NCBI RefSeq assembly: GCF_042683125.1
Contig: NZ_JBHUIY010000006.1
Coordinates: forward strand, 84,458 to 148,457
Direction of reading: 5' to 3'
Source of the DNA: Phaeospirillum tilakii
GTDB lineage: Bacteria > Pseudomonadota > Alphaproteobacteria > Rhodospirillales > Magnetospirillaceae
Length of the DNA stretch: 64,000 nucleotides
In this document: positions 40,712-48,391 of the stretch, piece after piece
Numbering within the stretch: position 1 is the first letter of the stretch
How the letters are laid out: the number at the start of each line of letters is the position of its first letter
Program-made: the position numbers and the translations under genes
The notes under the pieces: model-generated
Database searches by the model: none
What the model saw: only the letters and a program-made list of their open reading frames with translations
What the model was told of the DNA's origin: nothing

Positions 40712-42106
40712 TCAGGCGCTGGCGCCGACGGTGGTGGTGTAGATCTTCTCCAGCAGGGTCAGGGCGCCGCGATAGCCGACATAGGCGCGCGACAGCACCA
40801 CCTCGTAGGAGGCGGGGAAGCCGACCTCGACGATCGAGCCCTTCAGTTCCTTGGCCAGATCGCGTTCCCAGGTGGTGCCGAAAATGATCGGCGCCTTGTG
40901 GCCGAAATGGGTGTCCCGCAGCTTCTGATGGATGGTGTGGCTGTCCTCCTCGAAATCGATTTCGGTCGAGACATCGTCGGCGATCGCCCGGAACTGGGCG
41001 CGGATGTCGTCCCGCACCTCTTCGGGCGGGTTGTCGGTGACGATCTGGCGGCCCGGGATCAGCCCGAGCTGGTTGACCAGGAACCGGGTCAGGGCCAGGG
41101 CGTAGGTGCTGTCGGCGACCACGGCGAACTTGGCCGGCAGCCCCCACCAGTACTCGGCATAAAAATCGGTGAAATCCTCGATGTATTTGTAATAGCGGGC
41201 CTCCTCGTCGGCGATGAACGCCTCGGCCTTCTTGCGCGCCCGCCCCTTGTTCAAGCCGGCGAACTCGAGCACCCGGCGCAGGAACGCCCCGGTCTCCTTG
41301 GCCCCGATCGGCAGCACCGGCGCATGCAGGAACGGCTGGCCGTATTTCGCCTCCAGGTGCCGGGCGGTCTCCAGCCCCAGCCAGGGGCCGAGCACCAGAT
41401 TGAACTGGGCCTGGGGGATGCTCTTCCATTCCGCCACCCCGGCGGATTCCGGCCCGAACAGGATGTTGACCCTGAGGCCGATGCCTTCGAGGATCCGCTT
41501 GATCTCGGTCAGGTCGCCCCGCCAGAAGGTGTTGTGATAGGGCAGCAGCGACCAGACATTGACCAGCCCCTTGACCCGCTCGCCGTCATACGGGCCGACG
41601 AACTGATCGATGATCGCCCGGGTGACCAATTCGTGGCCGGTGAAGTTGTTGCCGCGAAAACCGCCGGTCTCGGCGAAGACGATCGGGACGCCGCGCTGCT
41701 GGAACGGCTTGACCACCGAACCGACATCGTCGCCGACCAGATCGGAGATGCAGCCGGTCAGGACGACGAACAGATCGGCCTCCAGCACCTTGAGGGTGGC
41801 CCCGATCAGTTCGGTCAGCCGCTCGGCGCCGCCGAACACCACCTCGCGCTCCGAGGCATTGGTGCTGGGCACCACCGCCCCGCCGCCATAGCCGCCGCCC
41901 TGAAAGCCGTTATAGAAGGACAGGTTCATGAATTGCTTGTCGGCGCAGCCCGGCCCGCAATGGGTGATCGGAATCGCGCGCGGAATGGCGGCGACGCTCT
42001 GCATCGCCCCGATCGAGCAGCCATAGCGGACCTGCTCGATCGAGTTGGTCTTGCCGGCGGCGAGACCGCTCGCCGCCACCTTGTCCTGGGAATCAATGAT
42101 CGACAT
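40712..42106 (-). CDS. marK: MarK, methylthio-alkane reductase beta-like subunit
   Basis: 464 residues of the nitrogenase component 1 beta-like family. Features: RYGCSIGAMQSV, THCGPGCADKQF, VVLTGCISDLVGDDVG (P-cluster-type cysteines), LPYHNTFWRGD and a C-terminal SRAYVGYRGALTLLEKIYTTTV. It is shorter than NifK (about 520), lacking NifK's long N-terminal extension. With MarD it forms the catalytic component that cleaves C-S bonds of dimethyl sulfide or 2-methylthioethanol. Last gene of marBHDK, 13 bp after marD. Confidence 0.85.
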   Translation of the reverse strand: MSIIDSQDKVAASGLAAGKTNSIEQVRYGCSIGAMQSVAAIPRAIPITHCGPGCADKQFMNLSFYNGFQGGGYGGGAVVPSTNASEREVVFGGAERLTELIGATLKVLEADLFVVLTGCISDLVGDDVGSVVKPFQQRGVPIVFAETGGFRGNNFTGHELVTRAIIDQFVGPYDGERVKGLVNVWSLLPYHNTFWRGDLTEIKRILEGIGLRVNILFGPESAGVAEWKSIPQAQFNLVLGPWLGLETARHLEAKYGQPFLHAPVLPIGAKETGAFLRRVLEFAGLNKGRARKKAEAFIADEEARYYKYIEDFTDFYAEYWWGLPAKFAVVADSTYALALTRFLVNQLGLIPGRQIVTDNPPEEVRDDIRAQFRAIADDVSTEIDFEEDSHTIHQKLRDTHFGHKAPIIFGTTWERDLAKELKGSIVEVGFPASYEVVLSRAYVGYRGALTLLEKIYTTTVGASA

Positions 42107-42118
42107 CGGTTTCTCCGG

Positions 42119-43633
42119 TCACGCGGCGCCGTTGCGGGCCAGCACGAAGGGGTCTTCCTGCTCCAGCCACCATTTGCGATAGGGCAGCCGGACATGGGCG
42201 GCGAGGTCCTGGTGAAACTTCTTGTGCGCCAGCACGTCGAGAATCGATTCGCCCAGGTTGAGGATGCCCTGATAGCCGACGGCATGATGCTCGTCGCCCA
42301 GCGGAATCGCCGGGATGCCCAGGCGCGCCGCCAGCGGGGCCAGCCCGTTGTGGCGGATGATGATGAAGTCCGGCTTGACCCGCTGGAGCAGGGCGAAGAA
42401 CTGGTATTGCTGGCGGTTGCCGACGGTGAATTGCGGCACCTCGCCATAGGTGTCGAGCAGGTGCGACAGCGAATCCTGGCGGGGATCCTGGCTGTCATAG
42501 ACCGGGTCGTGGTGGAACACCAGCGAGCCGTCCACCTCGATTCCCAGTTCGCGCAACACCCCGATCAGGCCGTGGGAATAGGCCGAGCCGGTCGAGACGT
42601 AGCCCTTCTTGCCCTTCAGCAGCGCCCGCAATTCCTCCAGGCGCGGCCGCACCCGCTGATGTTCGCGGGCGATGTACTCTTCCGCCCGTCCCTCGCGGTG
42701 GGTGACGCGGGCGATCTCGCGCAGCCAGGCATCGGTGCCGGCGAAGCCGTAGGGCTGCGGCGCCTTGACCTCGGGCACGCCGTATTCCTGCTCCAGCGCC
42801 GCCGCCATGTAGGAGGACAGGGTGTAGCAGAACCCCACCGTCGCCGCCGCCTCGGACATCTGGGCCAGATCCTCGACCGTGGCCAGATCGACGACGTAAT
42901 TCACCCGCAGTCCGAGTTCGGCCAGCATCGGCGAAAACACGTCCGATCCCCACAGATTGATGACGTTGACCAGATCCTCCTGCTTTTTCTCCGGGTCCTT
43001 GCGGACGAGCTGGCGCAGGATGCCGTGCTGGGTGGCGTCGAATCCGGTGCTCCAATGCTTCGAGCGGAAGCCCTCGCAATGGAGCGGGATCACCGGGATG
43101 CCGAGTTCGGTCTCGAGCTGGCCGGCGACGCTTTCGATGTCGTCGCCGATGATCGCGGTGGCGCAGGAGCTGGCGATGAAGATCGCCTTGGGGTGATGGC
43201 GTTCCCAGGCGTCGCGGATGGTCCGCTCCAGCTTGGCTGCCCCGCCGAACACCATGTCGCGCTCGCCCAGATTGGTGCTGATCAGGTGCAGGTTGGTCAC
43301 CGGCAGGCCGCGCAGGGCCAGCCCGTTGCGGTAGATCGAGTTGTAGATCACCTGACCGGTGCCGCAGCCGATCGGGGAATGCTGGATCAGCACCGCGTCG
43401 CGGACATTGCCGGCCTGGCATTCGACCATCTGCTCGCTGCACACCGAGCCCTGGGTGAACGGGCTGTTCAGCTCGCACACCCGGCGGGCCTTCTGGCCGC
43501 ATTTGCTGCCGCATCCGCCCCGGGCATAGGCGGATTCCTTCGCGAGGTCGGAGGCCTTGCCGTCCCAGCCGATGATGGTGCCCAGCCGCTGCTCGCGGCT
43601 TTCGACGACGGCGGTCTTCAGATTGATCGGCAT
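42119..43633 (-). CDS. marD: MarD, methylthio-alkane reductase alpha-like (cofactor) subunit
   Basis: 504 residues, ATG with AAGGGGGGG upstream. Nitrogenase alpha-like: Cys65, Cys90 (IQHSPIGCGTG) and Cys157 (IASSCATAIIGDD) match the NifD P-cluster ligands in spacing; Cys269 (VGFCYTLSSY) and His449/450 (GDEHHAVGYQG) match the cofactor ligands Cys275 and His442. Extra cysteines Cys41 and Cys45 lie near the N-terminus. NifD residues typical of FeMo-nitrogenase around Cys275 (HCYRSMNY) are replaced, so it is not a true nitrogenase. Order marB-marH-marD-marK as reported for R. rubrum supports the name. Confidence 0.87.
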   Translation of the reverse strand: MPINLKTAVVESREQRLGTIIGWDGKASDLAKESAYARGGCGSKCGQKARRVCELNSPFTQGSVCSEQMVECQAGNVRDAVLIQHSPIGCGTGQVIYNSIYRNGLALRGLPVTNLHLISTNLGERDMVFGGAAKLERTIRDAWERHHPKAIFIASSCATAIIGDDIESVAGQLETELGIPVIPLHCEGFRSKHWSTGFDATQHGILRQLVRKDPEKKQEDLVNVINLWGSDVFSPMLAELGLRVNYVVDLATVEDLAQMSEAAATVGFCYTLSSYMAAALEQEYGVPEVKAPQPYGFAGTDAWLREIARVTHREGRAEEYIAREHQRVRPRLEELRALLKGKKGYVSTGSAYSHGLIGVLRELGIEVDGSLVFHHDPVYDSQDPRQDSLSHLLDTYGEVPQFTVGNRQQYQFFALLQRVKPDFIIIRHNGLAPLAARLGIPAIPLGDEHHAVGYQGILNLGESILDVLAHKKFHQDLAAHVRLPYRKWWLEQEDPFVLARNGAA

Positions 43634-43645
43634 GATCGCCCCCCC

Positions 43646-44518
43646 TTACGACGCGGCCAGCAACTGGTTGCCGCGCTCGATCTCGATCAGGTGATCGGCC
43701 CAGCCGGCCGACCAGTCGCGCAGTTCCTGCTGATTGAGCGGGGTCGGCACCTTGGACTCGGTGTGCTCCGCGATCCGCCGGGCCAGCCGGCGATAGGTTT
43801 CCGCCTGTTCCGAATTCGGCGCCGCCTCGATGGTGGTTTTGCCCTGCAACTCGGCCTGGGTCACCGTCAGGGAGCGCGGCACGTATTCGATCACCTGGGT
43901 CTGGGTCCGCCGGGTGAAATCATCGACGATCTGGCGATGGAAGTCGGTGTTGATCGAATTGGCGATCACCCCGCCCAGCAGGGCGCCGCCCTTGTTCGAG
44001 TAGGTCTGGATGCCCTTGAACAGGTTGTTGGCGGCATAGATCGCCATGAAGTCCGAGGAGGAGACGGTGAAGACGTGTTCGGCGATGCCTTCGCGCACCG
44101 GCACGGCGAAGCCGCCGCACACCACGTCGCCGAGCACATCGTAGATGACGTAATCGAGGTCGAGTTCCTCGAAGATGTTCTGCTGCTTCAGCAGTTCGAC
44201 CGCCGAGATGATGCCGCGCCCGGCGCAGCCCACCCCCGGCTGCGGCCCGCCGGCCTCGACGCAATAGACCCCGCCGAAGCCACGGAAGATCGCCTCGTGG
44301 GCATCGACCCGGGCGTTCTGACGCAGCAGATCGAGCACCGACGGAATGTATTCGCCGCCGCGCAGGGTGTTGGTCGAATCGCTCTTCGGATCGCAGCCGA
44401 ACTGCATCACCTTGTGGCCGGCCTCGACCAGGGCGGCGCTGATGTTCGAGGTGGTGGTCGATTTGCCGATCCCCCCCTTGCCGTAGATCGCGATCTGCTT
44501 CGGTTTCTTGCTGGCCAT
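43646..44518 (-). CDS. marH: MarH, nitrogenase-reductase-like Fe protein
   Basis: 290 residues from ATG 44518; the longer frame runs into marB. P-loop GKGGIGKS at 13-20, 4Fe-4S cysteines Cys98 (GVGCAGRG) and Cys134 (DVVCGGFAVP), switch motif DVLGD and Arg101, the position ADP-ribosylated by DraT in NifH. It is an ATP-driven dimer passing electrons to MarDK. Similar to NifH; position between marB and marD indicates the MAR partner. There are 44 bp between it and marB. An Fe protein like this could also serve cofactor maturation on the EN-like pair. Confidence 0.9.
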   Translation of the reverse strand: MASKKPKQIAIYGKGGIGKSTTTSNISAALVEAGHKVMQFGCDPKSDSTNTLRGGEYIPSVLDLLRQNARVDAHEAIFRGFGGVYCVEAGGPQPGVGCAGRGIISAVELLKQQNIFEELDLDYVIYDVLGDVVCGGFAVPVREGIAEHVFTVSSSDFMAIYAANNLFKGIQTYSNKGGALLGGVIANSINTDFHRQIVDDFTRRTQTQVIEYVPRSLTVTQAELQGKTTIEAAPNSEQAETYRRLARRIAEHTESKVPTPLNQQELRDWSAGWADHLIEIERGNQLLAAS

Positions 44519-44562
44519 GTCGGTTGGAATCCTTGCTCTGGAGGGGGGGGACGCAGGCGGCC

Positions 44563-45522
44563 TCAGCCGTGCGAAAAGGTGCTGTCCTGAGCCGGCCGGG
44601 CGGCATAGAGCGCGTCGGCATAATCGGTCAGGCCGGGAATGCCGCAGGCATCGGCGCGGCAGCGGCTGCAATGGCTGAAGACGGTCAGATGACGCGCCGC
44701 CTCGGCCTGGGCCCGGGCCTGCTGCGCCGCCGTCGGCGCCGGCCGGTCGGCGAACTCATGTCCCGGCAGCAACGGAATCAGGTTGATCATCGACGCCCCG
44801 GCCGCCGCCACCGTGCGGGCCACCGTTTCGACATGCCGGTCGTTGAGACCGGGAATCAGCACGGTGTTGACCTTGACCACCCCGCCCAGCGCGACGATGC
44901 GGCGGATGCCCGCGATCTGGTTGGCGATCAGGCGCTCGGCGGCGGGAAGACCGGTCAGGCGCCGGCCGTGATAGGTGATCGTCGGACTGATTTCGGCCTG
45001 GAGCGCCGGATCGACCGCATTGACGGTGACGGTCACCGTCCCCACCCCGGCGGCGATCACCGGCTCGGCCTTTTCGGCCAGCAGCAGACCATTGGTCGAC
45101 AGGCAGTTGATCAGGTCGGGAAAGGCGGCATGGATCAGGGCGAAGGCGCGCAGCGCATGATCGGTGCACAGGGTGTCGCCCGGCCCGGCGATGCCGACGA
45201 CCGAAATCGTCGGGCATAAATCCAGGGCGCGGCGCACCACATCGACCGCCTGATCGACCGCCACCAGCCCCCGGGCCACCCCCGGCCGCCATTCGTCGCG
45301 GTTGAAGTCGCGCCGGCAGAACCGGCAGGTGATGTTGCAGGCCGGGCTGACCGGCAGGTGCAGGCGGCCGCTGCTGGCGTGCCCCTCCGCCGTCAGGCTG
45401 AAGCAGGGATGGCGGCCTTCCAACTGGGGGAACGGCGACGAGGCCTCCGGCCGGCGCTGCCCCGGGCAGCGGCGGGCGTTGTCGTCGGCGGATTCGGGGC
45501 GGAGGGGGGGAACCAGGGTCAT
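44563..45522 (-). CDS. marB: MarB, NifB-like radical SAM cofactor-assembly protein
   Basis: 319 residues from ATG 45522. Radical SAM cluster CNITCRFC (Cys62, Cys66, Cys69) within HLPVSPACNITC, and NifB landmarks HPCFSLTAEGHASSGRLHLPV, GIAGPGDTL, LSTNGLLL, VNTVLIPGLND and the C-terminal CSRCRADACG. NifB's DCANESRPGV loop is changed to DFNRDEWRPGV, losing one cysteine. It ends without the NifX-like domain of long NifB proteins; a separate nifX-like gene lies upstream. It would build the carbide-containing 8Fe core from two 4Fe-4S clusters. First large gene of marBHDK. Confidence 0.85.
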   Translation of the reverse strand: MTLVPPLRPESADDNARRCPGQRRPEASSPFPQLEGRHPCFSLTAEGHASSGRLHLPVSPACNITCRFCRRDFNRDEWRPGVARGLVAVDQAVDVVRRALDLCPTISVVGIAGPGDTLCTDHALRAFALIHAAFPDLINCLSTNGLLLAEKAEPVIAAGVGTVTVTVNAVDPALQAEISPTITYHGRRLTGLPAAERLIANQIAGIRRIVALGGVVKVNTVLIPGLNDRHVETVARTVAAAGASMINLIPLLPGHEFADRPAPTAAQQARAQAEAARHLTVFSHCSRCRADACGIPGLTDYADALYAARPAQDSTFSHG

Positions 45523-45620
45523 CACGCCCGCTCCCGCCCCGGCCGCCGCCCCGCATCGGCCCGGCCGGCGTGACAAACCCTTGGGCGATCCCGCCAGGGC
45601 AGGATGGTTTCGATCGACAT
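45522..45620 (-). CDS. Candidate 32-residue leader peptide overlapping the marB start
   Basis: ATG at 45620 preceded by CGGGAAGACAG; it reads MSIETILPWRDRPRVCHAGR and then a basic tail. The TGA at 45522-45524 overlaps the marB ATG as TGATG, typical of translational coupling. It lies in the marB leader downstream of the promoter box. It contains one cysteine and no methionine beyond the start. It could be a regulatory upstream ORF; it may also be chance. Confidence 0.4.
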   Translation of the reverse strand: MSIETILPWRDRPRVCHAGRADAGRRPGRERA

Positions 45621-45707
45621 CTGTCTTCCCGTTCAAATCTCTTCCCGGGATGCGCGGCGGCAGCGCCCCGCATCCATCGAGGGAATTGAACACGCCGGGA
45701 CGGGCGG

Positions 45708-45725
45708 ATGTCAATTAAATCTATA
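45708..45725 (-). promoter_or_regulatory. TATAGA-N5-TTGACAT promoter box of marBHDK
   Basis: On the minus strand TATAGA-TTTAA-TTGACAT. TTGACA can serve as -35 with TTCAAT 18 bases downstream. The leader to marB is then about 150 nt, containing the small ORF. Between 45726 and 45821 a GC-rich hairpin (CCGCGC...GCGCGG) probably ends the nifX-like transcript. Confidence 0.7.
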
Positions 45726-45821
45726 AATCTAGTCTAAAGGCGATGTGTGCGGAGGAGCCCCCCCTGCCGGACCGCCGCGCTCCGCCCGCGCGGCGCCGGG
45801 TCCCTGCGCGGGGGCAGAGTC

Positions 45822-46220
45822 CTAGGGGCGAATATCTTCCAGCCAGCGCTTCTTCGGCTGCACCGGCTCGTCGAGAGCGCCGCTGTCGATCAGACGGCCG
45901 AGGGCGGATTCGATGAAATCGGGAATGACGAAGGCCTGGATCCCCCGTTCGGCCAGCCGCACCACCGCGCCGACGCCGACCTGGGCACTGATCACCGCCC
46001 GGCAATCCGCGATCAGGGCGACGGTTCGGCCCATGCTGCCCTCGTCGTGCCCCCTCTCGCCCGCCTCGTCCGCGCCGCCGCAGGGAGGGCGGTTGGGACG
46101 GACCTCAAGGAAACGGACCGAGCGGCCGTCGATTTCGCAGACGACGAACTGGGTCGTCTGCCCGAAATGCTGGTGCACCGTTCTGCCATCGGCACTGGAT
46201 ATCGCGACCTTGACCGGCAT
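45822..46220 (-). CDS. nifX: NifX/NafY-type cofactor-carrier protein
   Basis: 132 residues. Dinitrogenase iron-molybdenum cofactor biosynthesis fold: VKVAISSADGRTVHQHFGQTTQFVVCEID, ADCRAVISAQVGVGAVVRLAERGIQAFVI. The variable middle holds CGGADEAGERGHDEG, perhaps metal-binding. Such proteins bind NifB cofactor or the finished cluster in transit. Since MarB lacks a NifX domain, this separate protein may fill that role. It has its own copy of the promoter box and reads in the same direction as marBHDK. Confidence 0.82.
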   Translation of the reverse strand: MPVKVAISSADGRTVHQHFGQTTQFVVCEIDGRSVRFLEVRPNRPPCGGADEAGERGHDEGSMGRTVALIADCRAVISAQVGVGAVVRLAERGIQAFVIPDFIESALGRLIDSGALDEPVQPKKRWLEDIRP

Positions 46221-46271
46221 TCGACCCTCCCTTGCCTGGGGGAGGAGAATCCAACCACCGTCGGTCCGACA

Positions 46272-46289
46272 ATGTCAACACTCTCTATA
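46272..46289 (-). promoter_or_regulatory. TATAGA-N5-TTGACAT promoter box of the nifX-like gene
   Basis: Minus strand TATAGA-GAGTG-TTGACAT, 52 bp before the start codon; TTGGAT lies 18 bases after TTGACA. Third copy of the box in the cluster. Confidence 0.7.
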
Positions 46290-46317
46290 GATTATGTCAT
46301 GATTTATCGGCGCCGAG

Positions 46318-46637
46318 GCTGACGGCGCAGGCCGATCGCGATCCGCCGACCGGTCTCGACAACGCCCGACCCTCTTCAGGCGTGGCGCGGCGGCCGGCCG
46401 TTTTCGGTCCTGTTCGTCTCGACCATTTCAAGCGGATCAACGACAGCCATGGCCACGAGGCGGACAATGGCGGAATGCCTGAGCCGCCCCCCCTGCGCCA
46501 GAGCGATCTGGTTGGGCGGATCGCCGAACCCTGTGTCAGGCGATCAAGGCGCTGTGGCCGAACATCGGCCGGACGAGGCGATGTATGCCGCCAAACGGCA
46601 GGGCCGCAACCGCGTCACCTGCATCGACGAATCCTAG
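46318..46637 (+). pseudogene. Remnant of a GGDEF (diguanylate cyclase) gene
   Basis: Frame pieces read LTAQADRDPPTGLDNAR ... LDHFKRINDSHGHEAD (46323-46463) and, in another frame, DEAMYAAKRQGRNRVTCIDES (46575-46637), i.e. the beginning and end of a GGDEF domain. The central GGDEF active-site segment is missing and the frame shifts between the parts. There is no start codon and no sensor domain. It is probably a relic left when the mar cluster boundary was rearranged. Confidence 0.75.
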
Positions 46638-46655
46638 CCTTCCCTGTCGCCGGGA

Positions 46656-46871
46656 TCACCCCAGCCGGCTGCGGCGCAGCAGGCTGCGGCTGGCGGCGAT
46701 GGCGTTGCGGCTGGCGGTCAGGCCGGGGGTCGCCACCGCGTCGCGCCACCGTTTCGCCGCTGCGACCATCCGGGCGGATTCCTCGACCATCTGGGCCGCC
46801 TCGGCCGCCGCCCGATCGCTGGCGCTGGCGGTTTCCGCTCCCGGGCTCACCGGCTTGTGTTCGCTCGACAT
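46656..46871 (-). CDS. Small unknown protein
   Basis: 71 residues from ATG 46871 with GGGGAAGGGGCA upstream; a longer frame starts within a terminator hairpin. Alanine/serine-rich, predicted helical: SDRAAAEAAQMVEESARMVAAAKRWRDAVATPGLTASRNAIAASRSLL. No cysteine, no membrane helix. Family unknown. It stands alone between the GGDEF relic and cspA. Confidence 0.5.
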   Translation of the reverse strand: MSSEHKPVSPGAETASASDRAAAEAAQMVEESARMVAAAKRWRDAVATPGLTASRNAIAASRSLLRRSRLG

Positions 46872-46893
46872 GCCCTGCCCCTTCCCCAAAACG

Positions 46894-46934
46894 GGAAAAC
46901 CCCGCCGACTCAGGGACTGAGCCAACGGGGTTTC
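46894..46934 (-). terminator. Terminator downstream of the cold-shock gene
   Basis: AAACCCCG at one end pairs with CGGGGTTT at the other, with an inner GGCTCAGTCC/CTGAGTC stem; on the minus strand the stem is followed by TTTTCCCGTTTT. Confidence 0.65.
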
Positions 46935-47031
46935 CGGCGAACGCCAGCCGAGGGAACGGGATCACTCGGCCGGCACTCGAGCCTTCCGTGCGTCCCGGGT
47001 CGCCCCGGAACACCAGCAGGCGTCTGTTCGC

Positions 47032-47238
47032 TTAGGCCGCGCGCAGATTGACCGCGGCCAGCTTGCCGGTCCGGCCGGTCTCGACCTCATAGGACACCTT
47101 CTGGCCTTCGGTCAGGTTGCCCAGGCCCGAACGCTCGACGGCGGAGATGTGAACGAACACGTCGTTCGAGCCGTCGGAGGGCTGAATGAAACCGAAGCCT
47201 TTGGTGGAATTGAACCATTTCACGGTGCCAGTGGACAT
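47032..47238 (-). CDS. cspA: CspA-family cold-shock protein
   Basis: 68 residues. RNP1 KGFGFIQP and RNP2 VFVHISAVE of the cold-shock domain; starts GTVKWFNSTKGFGFI. Single-stranded RNA/DNA chaperone of the OB fold. The region upstream (47239-47390) has no gene and is less GC-rich near 47290-47390, in keeping with the long untranslated leaders of cold-shock genes. Confidence 0.96.
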   Translation of the reverse strand: MSTGTVKWFNSTKGFGFIQPSDGSNDVFVHISAVERSGLGNLTEGQKVSYEVETGRTGKLAAVNLRAA

Positions 47239-47496
47239 TGATGTCTCCCATGGGCTGGCGTTGCCCCGGCCGAAACGAGCCGCGGCATCAAATCAGTAAT
47301 GGGTAGGTCCAGAGGTCGCCCGCAAACGGGATGGCTGTGGGAAATGCCCAACGAATTCGAATGGTTCATTTGCTCATGAACCGATGGCCGCCGTCAACAC
47401 ATTTCGCTTTTTTCTGACCGCCCCGCCCCACCGCGCGGAAATCTTGCCGGGATTTTGCCGGACCGCTCCCGCCCCCTCTCCTTCCGCCCGCCTGCG

Positions 47497-47524
47497 GTTG
47501 GTGCGGCAAATCTGCCGTTGGTGC
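47497..47524 (+). promoter_or_regulatory. Direct and inverted repeats upstream of cowN
   Basis: GTTGGTGC occurs at 47497-47504 and 47517-47524, 20 bp apart, flanking the inverted repeat CGGCA-AATC-TGCCG (47504-47517). It lies 96 bp before the cowN start. I found no clear sigma-54 GG-N10-GC site nearby, so an operator of another regulator is possible. Confidence 0.4.
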
Positions 47525-47619
47525 AAGAGTCCGGCATTTCGGGCGGGAAGGGTTGGCAGCAGGCCCCCGGGCGGGTCAGGGTGGCCTACCCCCACCCCAC
47601 CCAGCCGAAGGTGCCGTCG

Positions 47620-47937
47620 ATGACCGCCGCTCCCGCTCCCGCCGCCGAGACCGATTCCCCCGACCGCTATGTCAGCTTCCGCGGCATCGATTTCGAGGCC
47701 AACATGGCCGCCGTGATGGCCCATCTGCGCCGCTACATCGACGATCCGGCCACCAGCAACGCGCTGTGGGAGCGGTTCAAGCAGCGCCTTGCCGTCGCCG
47801 AATCCAGCGACACCCCGACCACCGACAAATTGCTGCTGCTGCATTCGCACGTCTATTACATGGTCGAGATGTTCGAGGACCATGACGACGAGGCGGCGCT
47901 CGAGGCGCTGAAGAAACTCGAAGAAGAGTGTTTCTGA
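47620..47937 (+). CDS. cowN: CowN, protector of nitrogenase against carbon monoxide
   Basis: 105 residues from ATG 47620; the longer frame is GC-rich leader. Matches CowN throughout: DRYVSFRGIDFEANMAAVMAHLRRYIDDPATSNALWERF, LLLLHSHVYYMVEMFEDHDDEAALEALKKLEEECF. CowN sustains nitrogen fixation when CO is present. Its presence implies a true nitrogenase elsewhere in the genome; whether it also helps the nearby MAR enzyme is an open question. Confidence 0.92.
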   Translation: MTAAPAPAAETDSPDRYVSFRGIDFEANMAAVMAHLRRYIDDPATSNALWERFKQRLAVAESSDTPTTDKLLLLHSHVYYMVEMFEDHDDEAALEALKKLEEECF

Positions 47938-47983
47938 GCCGCCGGGCGGCGCCGCCCGACGGCGGCGCCCCGGTCGGACCGGA

Positions 47984-48250
47984 TCAGGCCTCGCCCAACG
48001 CGGCGAGGTACAGGGCGAGGATCTCTTCCTCTTCCTCCCGCTCCTGACGGTCCTTCTTGCGCAGCGAAATGATCTTGCGCAGGATCTTGATGTCGAATCC
48101 CTGCGACTTGGCCTGCGCGTAGACGTCCTTGATGTCGTCCGACAGCGCCTTCTTTTCCTCCTCCAGCCGCTCGATCCGATCGACGAACTGGCGCAGGGCG
48201 TCGGCGGCAATGCCACCGATCTCGTTGGAGCTGGACTCTTCGCTCATCAC
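47984..48250 (-). CDS. gapR: GapR (DUF2312) nucleoid-associated protein
   Basis: 88 residues. DUF2312: AADALRQFVDRIERLEEEKKALSDDIKDVYAQAKSQGFDIKILRKIISLRKKDRQEREEEEEILALYLAALG. GapR binds overtwisted DNA ahead of replication and transcription and is conserved in alphaproteobacteria. A long coiled coil is followed by a basic dimer region. A second in-frame ATG one codon downstream is the alternative start. Convergent with cowN. Confidence 0.95.
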   Translation of the reverse strand: MMSEESSSNEIGGIAADALRQFVDRIERLEEEKKALSDDIKDVYAQAKSQGFDIKILRKIISLRKKDRQEREEEEEILALYLAALGEA

Positions 48251-48391
48251 CTACGGTCCTTACGCTACGAAAAAACGGAGGGCCGACCATAACCGGCTTT
48301 TCCGCCCCTGTCACGGGCGGGCGGAACGGCTCGACCGCCGGGGGAACCGGCCGACCGGCCGGCTCCCCCAGGTCGATGCCAGACCGCCGTC

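Noticed and set aside
40601..44590. 1329-codon plus-strand frame across the mar genes
   Set aside because: Exact antisense of marK, marD and marH, all of which have clear cofactor and P-loop motifs.
36255..46289. Reading the D/K/H/B genes as an alternative (vanadium or iron-only) nitrogenase
   Set aside because: There is no vnfG/anfG delta subunit, the cofactor-pocket sequence around Cys269 differs from NifD, and marBHDK order with an O-acetylhomoserine sulfhydrylase matches methylthio-alkane reductase. Chlorophyllide-reductase types are excluded by neighbours and by the NifB-like gene.
47461..47619. Sigma-54/NifA promoter for cowN
   Set aside because: No GG-N10-GC element with acceptable flanks was found by eye.
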